From a bacterium (GTDB lineage Bacteria; Patescibacteriota; Minisyncoccia; Phycocordibacterales; UBA918), in the NCBI GenBank assembly GCA_002710785.1, contig PAMC01000008.1, forward strand, positions 6,511-43,157: 36,647 nucleotides of DNA. Reading direction: 5' to 3'. The first letter of the stretch is position 1. Every line of letters starts with the position of its first letter. This document shows, in pieces, positions 31,885 to 36,647 of the stretch. Below the pieces are notes generated by a model. That model was given only the letters and a program-made list of their open reading frames with translations. It was not told the DNA's origin and searched no databases. A program made the position numbers and the translations under genes.

Positions 31885-31962
31885 ATACTCAAATGGAGTA
31901 TGGTTTACGGCTTTTGGGGCCGCAAGGTCTGCCGACTATACCACGAAAATCAAGCGACACAA
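31885..31962 (-). promoter_or_regulatory. infC promoter and leader hairpin
   Basis: On the reverse strand TTGTGT (31962-31957) and TATAGT (31940-31935) are 16 nt apart. The leader contains an ATACTC/GAGTAT hairpin (31885-31901) that ends about 20 nt before the UUG start. Confidence 0.55.
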
Positions 31963-31990
31963 AGAGACGATTGATTGGTATACTCATGCT

Positions 31991-32122
31991 ATGAAGCATT
32001 CCGGCAAAGTGGGCAAGCGACGCGGTTCGGCAGGGTATCGCACAAGCTCACGGTTTTTGCACGCCAAATGTCAGCGTAACGAACGGATAAAACACCATGG
32101 CAAAAAGCACCTTGCGGCTTGA
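31991..32122 (+). CDS. Possible 43-residue basic protein overlapping the Smr gene
   Basis: The ATG at 31991 follows a TATACT -10 box by 6 nt, the leaderless pattern seen elsewhere here. The 43-residue product is rich in Lys, Arg and His (MKHSGKVGKRRGSAGYRTSS) and overlaps the start of the Smr gene by 26 nt in another frame. Its stop is inside that gene. It could be a real small protein whose translation couples to the Smr gene, or only a leader. Confidence 0.4.
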   Translation: MKHSGKVGKRRGSAGYRTSSRFLHAKCQRNERIKHHGKKHLAA

Positions 32123-32354
32123 TCTACACCCGATTGCCAATGATGGGCGCGCGATCGACGGTGCACTTAAAGCGTTGTTTATCGAAGTGGCCCAAAAACG
32201 CGTGAAATCAGCTGAGATTATTTCCGGCAAGGGAGGTGGCCAGTTGATGAAGCGAGTGAAACGCTGGCTGCAGCAGAAACACATTAAAGCGCAGTACAAG
32301 CGAATCGAGGTCGACACCCAAAATCACGGCCGACTATTTGTACATTTTCGCTGA
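32097..32354 (+). CDS. Smr domain protein
   Basis: The 85-residue protein is almost only an Smr (small MutS-related) domain: LRLDLHPI with the DLH signature near residue 9, a helix, then AEIISGKGGGQLMKRVKRWL with the glycine-rich motif near 43-50, and a closing beta strand (GRLFVHF). Smr domains are DNA or RNA nucleases; in MutS2 they act in recombination or ribosome rescue. As a single-domain protein its substrate is unknown. The start ATG lies inside a small upstream ORF. Confidence 0.8.
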   Translation: MAKSTLRLDLHPIANDGRAIDGALKALFIEVAQKRVKSAEIISGKGGGQLMKRVKRWLQQKHIKAQYKRIEVDTQNHGRLFVHFR

Positions 32355-32359
32355 GAACT

Positions 32360-33184
32360 TTAAGACTCGTTTTTTCTCAACGTGGGGATCAAAAAGTTTG
32401 GCGTTTTTGCCATGTACGCGCGGTACGCGTCGGGGTAGTGCTCGAGGAAGTAGTCTTCAAGTATCGGACCAGTAACTCTGGTGAGAATGTAGGTAATTAC
32501 GAAGGGGGAGACAAAGGTTAGGCCGGCTGCTAAACCACTGCTCAGGGCAGCAAACGCGAAGCCCCACCAGATAGTCGCTTCGCCAAAGTAGTTTGGTCGG
32601 CGACTATAGCGGAAAAGGCCGGCTGTCATGAGGGTTTCGCTTTCAGTGCCGGCCCGCTTACGTGCTAAGAAGCGGTCGAGCTGCCAGTCGGCAGCTGCTT
32701 CGTAAAGCAATCCAAAGAGCATGAGCGCTACCCCGCTGTAAAAGACGACCGGCCAGATCACGATTTCTACCGCCAAGAGCCACCAGAGCGGACTGGCAAC
32801 TAAGATAATAATGAGCCCTTGGAGCAGGTTGACCTGCAGGTAGCTCCGTACGATCACGTACAGCGTTCCATTGGCACGCCAAGCAGCGCGCCATGTAGCG
32901 TACCGTGGGTCCTCAGGTTTGCCCCAGTTCTTTCGCGCGATACGCAAGCCCAAACGTACTGACCATAAGGTGAGCAGGCCGCCAATGAGCGTGGGTACGC
33001 CGTCAGGTTGGCCGGTAAGGTGCCAGGTACCCCAATAGCTGAGGGCAAAGATTGGACCATAAAAAATATCCATCACACTGTTGTCTTGCTTGAGCTGGGC
33101 GAACAAAAATACGGTGGTTACAGAGAGTAGCACCAGGGTGGCAAAGATGCCCGCGGTACTCAGAATAGTTGGGTCAAGTTGCAT
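32360..33184 (-). CDS. DUF1295 membrane protein (steroid 5-alpha-reductase-like fold)
   Basis: The 274-residue protein has six to seven membrane helices. The C-terminal half carries the DUF1295 pattern: YEAAADWQLDRFLARKR, GLFRYSRRPNYFGEATIWWG and a closing region with LEDYFLEHYPDAYRAY. The RRPNYFGE segment corresponds to the RHPNYxGE cofactor-binding motif of steroid reductase and isoprenylcysteine methyltransferase relatives. The enzyme reaction is unknown. A start near 33184 is consistent with the frame; no SD is seen. Confidence 0.85.
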   Translation of the reverse strand: MQLDPTILSTAGIFATLVLLSVTTVFLFAQLKQDNSVMDIFYGPIFALSYWGTWHLTGQPDGVPTLIGGLLTLWSVRLGLRIARKNWGKPEDPRYATWRAAWRANGTLYVIVRSYLQVNLLQGLIIILVASPLWWLLAVEIVIWPVVFYSGVALMLFGLLYEAAADWQLDRFLARKRAGTESETLMTAGLFRYSRRPNYFGEATIWWGFAFAALSSGLAAGLTFVSPFVITYILTRVTGPILEDYFLEHYPDAYRAYMAKTPNFLIPTLRKNES

Positions 33185-33229
33185 ATCAGTCTATTGTATA
33201 TCGCCCTGAGCGATGCAGAAGTGGTCTGG

Positions 33230-33235
33230 TATAAT
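33230..33235 (+). promoter_or_regulatory. -10 box of the lysine-rich protein gene
   Basis: TATAAT ends 9 nt before the ATG at 33245. Confidence 0.6.
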
Positions 33236-33244
33236 AGCTCTACT

Positions 33245-33850
33245 ATGGCCGGTGGAGCAGCGACCAAAACGGTAAAGAAAAAAGTGGTACGCAAAAAAGT
33301 TGCGAAAAAGACCACCAAAAAATCGACTAAAAAGACCACCAAGCGCGTTACTAAACGGGTGGTAAAGAAAGTGGCCAAAAAGACTGCTAAAAAAGTGGTG
33401 CGTAAAAAAGTAATTAAAAAGGTACTCAAGCGACGGGTGGTAAAACAGCCTGGACGCAAAGCACCAACCAACTTGCCATTCCGCCAGCGCCTCAATAAAA
33501 AACGACTGGGTATTGTGGGCGGTGTGCTCGCGGTAGTGTGCGGGAGCGCAGCCTACATTGGCATCACCGGTGATGGGGGTCAAATTAACGTTATGGAAGT
33601 ACTGGCTGAGCAGGGTGTTACACCACAGCAAGCTGCGGTACCAGCCAGCACCACACCGGTAGCGGAGCCGGTTACCGAAACGAGCACGAGCAGTGCCACG
33701 TCAACCGAAGATGGTAGCGCAACCAGCACTGAGTCGGTCGCCACCAGTACACCGGCTACCGCAGGTGCAACCTCCACACCCGATACAGCAACCACTACTG
33801 AGCCAGCTGCAGTGAGCGATCCGCAGACTAACACCGCTACGTCGACGTAG
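33245..33850 (+). CDS. Lysine-rich histone H1-like membrane protein
   Basis: The 201-residue protein has three parts. Residues 8-66 are Lys/Arg/Val/Thr repeats (KKxxKK units such as KKVAKKTTKKSTKK), like the tails of histone H1 and chlamydial HctB. Residues 89-107 form one membrane helix. Residues 125-201 are almost only Thr, Ser, Ala, Pro and Glu and probably lie outside the cell. By the positive-inside rule the basic tail would be cytoplasmic, where it could bind DNA, RNA or acidic membrane. The gene is convergent with, and overlaps by 14 nt, a SET-domain methyltransferase. Function is inferred. Confidence 0.75.
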   Translation: MAGGAATKTVKKKVVRKKVAKKTTKKSTKKTTKRVTKRVVKKVAKKTAKKVVRKKVIKKVLKRRVVKQPGRKAPTNLPFRQRLNKKRLGIVGGVLAVVCGSAAYIGITGDGGQINVMEVLAEQGVTPQQAAVPASTTPVAEPVTETSTSSATSTEDGSATSTESVATSTPATAGATSTPDTATTTEPAAVSDPQTNTATST

Positions 33851-34256
33851 CCGCTTTACACGCAGGACACCGACAGCCGCCGTCGGGAATTAAGATGTCC
33901 TTCATATACTCCTCACCGTAGTTAATGGTGATCTCCTCACCCGGGCGAATTTTGCGCAGCGCACGAATGTACACCCGGTCTTCGGTCACCTCATGCTCTG
34001 CTTCGGCATTTGGCTTGCAGGCGTGGTTAATGTAGCGGGCGGTGTGACTCGGGTGCGAGCCATCGATAACCAGGTCTTTTTTAACCTCAAAGAGGTAGCG
34101 ACCCCCGCGACGCTCACTCTCAGCGTCGTCAACGCGTTCGCCGGTGTACTCAATAATCAGCTGCCCTTTGGGAATGCTCTCAGCAGCAAAGAGGCCTTCT
34201 CCCTCGATGCCGCTGCCAATTTCGACAGCTGGTCGGTAGTTGTCGTTTAGTGACAT
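33837..34256 (-). CDS. SET-domain protein lysine methyltransferase
   Basis: The 139-residue protein contains a full SET domain: GIEGEGLFAAESIPKGQLII, the pseudoknot motif RYINHACKPNAE (residues 74-85), and GEEITINYGEEY (107-117) with the catalytic-type Tyr. A post-SET cysteine cluster (CRCPAC) at 128-133 can bind zinc with Cys80. SET enzymes transfer methyl groups from SAM to protein lysines. Only the compact core is present, as in bacterial and viral SET proteins. Its neighbour on the other strand is a lysine-rich protein, a plausible substrate. A TATACT box (34264-34269) ends 7 nt before the ATG, so the mRNA may be leaderless. Confidence 0.92.
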   Translation of the reverse strand: MSLNDNYRPAVEIGSGIEGEGLFAAESIPKGQLIIEYTGERVDDAESERRGGRYLFEVKKDLVIDGSHPSHTARYINHACKPNAEAEHEVTEDRVYIRALRKIRPGEEITINYGEEYMKDILIPDGGCRCPACKAATST

Positions 34257-34268
34257 GCGCGACAGTAT

Positions 34269-34304
34269 ACAAAAAACCGCTCGCGGCTGCGAGCGGTTTT
34301 TTGT
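34269..34304 (-). terminator. Terminator of the acidic protein gene
   Basis: ACAAAAAACCGCTCGC (34269-34284) and GCGAGCGGTTTTTTGT (34289-34304) form a perfect 16-bp stem. It lies downstream of the acidic gene, and its edge overlaps the SET-gene -10 box. Confidence 0.8.
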
Positions 34305-34313
34305 TAATCGGTA

Positions 34314-35042
34314 TTACCGATTGAGTAGGATGAGCATAATGAGCTTACGAATCAGTTCCTGAATCTCAGCTCGAATGGCCTCAGCTTCCTCATCGTCGAG
34401 GTCGCCGGCTGCAATGAAGCCGTCCATGATGTCGTCGAGTCGCGCTTCGCGCTTCTCAACCCATTCACCATTACGACAAAACTTGCGATCCCGCTCGCCG
34501 TCGCGAAGCATATCTACCTTACACTTCACCGCGTGTGGCACCTTACGGGCGTCACCGGTTTCGCAGTACCGCTTGTTTCCAACTCCTGGTCGGTCGCAGC
34601 GGTCAGATTTGTCATCCTCTTCTTCATCTTCATCTTCATCTTCATCTTCATCCATATCTTCGTCATCGTCGTCCTCATCCTCAGTGGCATCTTCGGTGAG
34701 TTCGTCGATAAGCTCAGATACTTCCTCGTACGCGTCTACTGCCTCTTCGTACGCGTCTTCGTACTCTTCAGCATCGAAGCTAGCAATTGCTTCGTCAAGA
34801 TCAGCTTCGGCTTCGGCTAAATCTTCTTCAGCTTCAGCACGATCGTCCGAATCCTCTTCGAGGTCGTCGATTAATGCTTCCGCATCTTCGAGCAAACCTT
34901 CAACGAGTTCAATCTTATCACCGGCTTTGGTTTCCCAATCGGTGTCCCCAGTCTCTTCTGCAAACGCCATCGGGGCGATCGCAAACATGAGGGCGAGGGC
35001 AGCGATGCTGCCCAGTAGGTGGGTACGTAGAGTAATACTCAT
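34314..35042 (-). CDS. Secreted, highly acidic helical protein
   Basis: The 242-residue protein has a signal peptide (residues 1-28, ending AMAFA-like at PMAFA) and a long acidic helical region (about 36-115) with repeating Ala, Glu, Asp and Leu. A run of almost only Asp and Glu fills about residues 117-144. After it come four cysteines (149, 160 and two later) and a basic-acidic tail. The tract is coded by a hexamer repeat. Such regions bind Ca2+ or basic proteins. A role with the lysine-rich neighbours is possible but speculative. Start 35042 is preferred over the upstream in-frame codon because it begins at the signal peptide. Confidence 0.7.
   Translation of the reverse strand: MSITLRTHLLGSIAALALMFAIAPMAFAEETGDTDWETKAGDKIELVEGLLEDAEALIDDLEEDSDDRAEAEEDLAEAEADLDEAIASFDAEEYEDAYEEAVDAYEEVSELIDELTEDATEDEDDDDEDMDEDEDEDEDEEEDDKSDRCDRPGVGNKRYCETGDARKVPHAVKCKVDMLRDGERDRKFCRNGEWVEKREARLDDIMDGFIAAGDLDDEEAEAIRAEIQELIRKLIMLILLNR
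34619..34652 (-). repeat. Hexanucleotide microsatellite in the acidic gene
   Basis: The hexamer CTTCAT repeats about five times in a row. On the coding strand it gives Asp-Glu units. Its copy number may vary without changing the frame. Confidence 0.75.
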
Positions 35043-35152
35043 AGTGATTAACGTTAATTGCAATAAAAAAGCCGCAGCCCTCCCGCTGTGCTTACATATA
35101 GTATAGACGGCCTACATGGCAGATTCTTTCTCCTGGTGTGGAAAAGGTGCAG

Positions 35153-35158
35153 TATACT
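35153..35158 (+). promoter_or_regulatory. -10 box of the secreted nuclease gene
   Basis: TATACT ends 7 nt before the ATG at 35166, supporting that start over ATG 35160. Confidence 0.5.
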
Positions 35159-35165
35159 GATGTGT

Positions 35166-35642
35166 ATGTTGGAAATGCTGCTTGGATTGCTGCTGCAGTG
35201 GTACACCGCCCTAGCGCAGCCAGAATTGTCGCCATCTATTGCCACCAGTACCGCCACAGTTGTACGGGTTCTCGATGGCGATACTGTCGAGGTAGAGCTG
35301 GGCAATCGACGTGAGCGCGTGCGCTACATTGGTATCGATACTCCCGAGCCGTACGCTGGCACAGCCCCCGAGTGCTTTGCGAGCGAAGCCTCGGCAGCTA
35401 ACCGCGAGTTGGTGGCAAATCGGGAAGTGCAGCTAGTTGCCGACGCCGAAGACCGCGACGACTATAATCGGCTCCTGCGCTACGTGTATGTCGATGGTGT
35501 GTTTGTGAACGCTGAGCTCATGCGCGGTGGCTTCGCCACCGCGCTCCCCGTCAAACCCAACACCCGCCACGCTAGTTACTTTTTTGACTTAGAGACAAAA
35601 GCGCGCGAAGAGCCTCGCGGCCTCTGGAGCGCCTGCCGGTAA
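35166..35642 (+). CDS. Secreted thermonuclease-family nuclease
   Basis: The 158-residue protein has a short signal peptide (about 1-18, LLGLLLQWYTALAQ) and a staphylococcal nuclease domain: RVLDGDTVEVEL with the Ca2+-binding Asp, RVRYIGIDTPEPYAG with a catalytic-type Arg and Glu region, and DRDDYNRLLRYVYVDG with the second Arg. These enzymes cut DNA and RNA to nucleotides. Export fits scavenging of nucleic acids, a known need of Patescibacteria, which lack nucleotide synthesis; that link is inference. The domain ends near the expected point, so the protein is complete. Confidence 0.9.
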   Translation: MLEMLLGLLLQWYTALAQPELSPSIATSTATVVRVLDGDTVEVELGNRRERVRYIGIDTPEPYAGTAPECFASEASAANRELVANREVQLVADAEDRDDYNRLLRYVYVDGVFVNAELMRGGFATALPVKPNTRHASYFFDLETKAREEPRGLWSACR

Positions 35643-35646
35643 CCTG

Positions 35647-36369
35647 CTACTCGCGCAGTCGTTGCCAGGCGACGATATCATCCCACGTTACCCGGCCGTC
35701 GCCGGTAAAGTCGTAGGCCACTTCGGTACCACCGATATTTAAGAGTAAAACGCTTACGTCTTGGAAGTTAACTGCTCCGTCACTATTAACATCGATGGGT
35801 GGCACGAGCGGTAAGATGGAGACAAAGTTTGGTTCGTGCTTTGGCAGTGGTATCGCGTACTCGGTAGTATCAACAGTAAAAAGAGCGTCCAGCGGCGTTG
35901 CGAGTGGTACGTCGTTACCTAACCCGTCGTGCGCCATGATCCGCGCTCCGTGGAGGGTGAGCGTGGTGTCGCCCGGTGTGCGCGCCCGCAGCGTTACCCG
36001 CAGCAGCTCGCCTTCGCCGGTAAAACCGCCGGGCTCAGTAGTACCGCTGGCAAAGTAAATGCTATTCTTTGCCCGGTTGTACCATGGTTCTTCGACCCAC
36101 AGGTTGGCAATCGAGGTGTTGTAGCTAATATTCTCGACTGTAAAGCGATCGCTCGCAAAAATTAGTTCGCCAGTGAAGGCATTAACTGGTACGTCGCTAC
36201 GTACCATAACGCGCACGTCGGTCGTCTCACCAAGGCCTATGGTGACGATATTTGGCTCAATGCGCATCTCAGCCACTGCCCGATCATTAAGCGCGACAGT
36301 CGCCACCAGGGTGCCCGTAAGCGCAACAATGGCCAGCAGTAGGGTTCGTATTGAAACGAGGTAGGGCAT
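35647..36369 (-). CDS. Secreted cohesin/dockerin-like protein
   Basis: The 240-residue protein has an N-terminal hydrophobic signal or anchor (about 8-28). A beta-sandwich domain (about 36-170) resembles cohesins: MRIEPNIVTIGLGETTDVRV, NAFTGELIFASDRFTVENIS, GELLRVTLRARTPGDTTLTL. The C-terminus carries two EF-hand-like loops (DVNSDGAVNFQDV and DFTGDGRVTWDDI), as in dockerin type I. Having both in one chain suggests self-association or a surface scaffold. The start at 36369 is chosen because a CATACT box ends 6 nt upstream; a longer frame to 36387 exists. It ends 4 nt from the nuclease stop. Confidence 0.8.
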   Translation of the reverse strand: MPYLVSIRTLLLAIVALTGTLVATVALNDRAVAEMRIEPNIVTIGLGETTDVRVMVRSDVPVNAFTGELIFASDRFTVENISYNTSIANLWVEEPWYNRAKNSIYFASGTTEPGGFTGEGELLRVTLRARTPGDTTLTLHGARIMAHDGLGNDVPLATPLDALFTVDTTEYAIPLPKHEPNFVSILPLVPPIDVNSDGAVNFQDVSVLLLNIGGTEVAYDFTGDGRVTWDDIVAWQRLRE

Positions 36370-36381
36370 GTATGTAGTATG

Positions 36382-36647
36382 CCACACATAAACAGCCTCC
36401 CCAGGCAGTTCATTAATGTGGTCTTATCATAACGCTTGCTCGAACTACTTGGTCGCGAAGCGACTAACGCTGGCCGCGCGGAGCGCGTGGTGATGCGATA
36501 CTTCTCCGTACGCATTCGCGTTCGTGGTGATGCTACTACGCACCTCCCACCGCCTCGTCACCTTGGCGGTACGCCCTCCAGAACCTCCTTTGCAGTATTC
36601 CTTTTTCTTTTGGGCCCGGGAATAGTTTTTGAATATGGAAAAGGAGT
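36382..36647. other. Right-edge intergenic region without a recognised gene
   Basis: No convincing reading frame was found. Short GC-rich inverted pairs occur (TCGCGAAGCGA near 36451, CCGCGCGGAGCGCGTGG near 36474), and a GCCTCG..GGCGGT segment near 36551 faintly recalls the 3' loop of the E family. The window ends before it can be judged. Confidence 0.3.

Noticed and set aside
34619..34652. Hexamer repeat as a possible CRISPR or origin iteron
   Set aside because: It is a contiguous in-frame microsatellite coding for Asp-Glu and has no spacers or origin-like neighbours.
34375..35106. Long Ser-rich open frame on the plus strand
   Set aside because: It is the antisense shadow of the Asp/Glu-rich secreted protein; the serine run comes from GAC/GAA-rich codons on the other strand.
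36586..36600. ACCTCCTTT resembling the 3' end of 16S rRNA
   Set aside because: The preceding bases do not form the conserved helix 45 or other 16S sequence, so it is a chance match.

Overview
The window looks like a chromosomal segment of a Patescibacteria (CPR) bacterium, most likely a Parcubacteria-type lineage. The grounds are a compact ribosomal-protein/secY/adk/map region with no rpmD (uL30) between rpsE and rplO, secreted proteins with GYAW..IGW repeats, near absence of Shine-Dalgarno (SD) sequences, and many genes whose -10 box lies only 6-10 nt before the ATG. TGA is used as a stop, so the code is standard. No tRNA, rRNA or CRISPR array was recognised.

Layout. 1-1240: a partial MerT-like membrane protein, a YbjN-family gene and a small secreted protein, the last two with SD sites. 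1434-8287: fusA, four secreted or membrane surface proteins, tuf and rpsJ. 8289-11487: promoter, structured leader, a GIY-YIG nuclease overlapping rplC, then rplD, rplW, rplB. 11488-14955: an island splitting the S10 operon between rplB and rpsS, with two small genes, a twice-frameshifted pectate lyase and a small conserved gene whose C-terminal coding sequence recurs as a remnant at the island's other side. 14978-18896: rpsS, rplV, rpsC, rplP, rpmC, rpsQ, rplN, rplX, rplE. 19003-19704: a reverse-strand membrane protein with an SD. 19779-23905: rpsZ (zinc S14), rpsH, rplF, rplR, rpsE, rplO, secY. 24198-27718: CMP-kinase-like protein, gmk, adk, map, ndk. 27936-28158: an RNA gene, probably 6S RNA. 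28185-36369: membrane protein, beta-CASP nuclease, MAPEG protein, infC-rpmI-rplT, Smr protein, DUF1295 protein, a lysine-rich membrane protein convergent with a SET methyltransferase, a secreted acidic protein, a secreted nuclease and a cohesin/dockerin-like protein.

The most unusual signal is a family of at least six nested inverted-repeat elements (7376, 10447, 21011, 23906, 27723, 30980). Their arms differ in sequence between copies but stay complementary, while short loop motifs are conserved, as expected of a structured RNA. Five begin within about 10 nt of the stop codon of a core gene (rpsJ, rplW, rplF, secY, ndk). The second is the SET/lysine-rich pair, a possible bacterial equivalent of a histone and its methyltransferase. 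All assignments come from reading the sequence; no database search was run.
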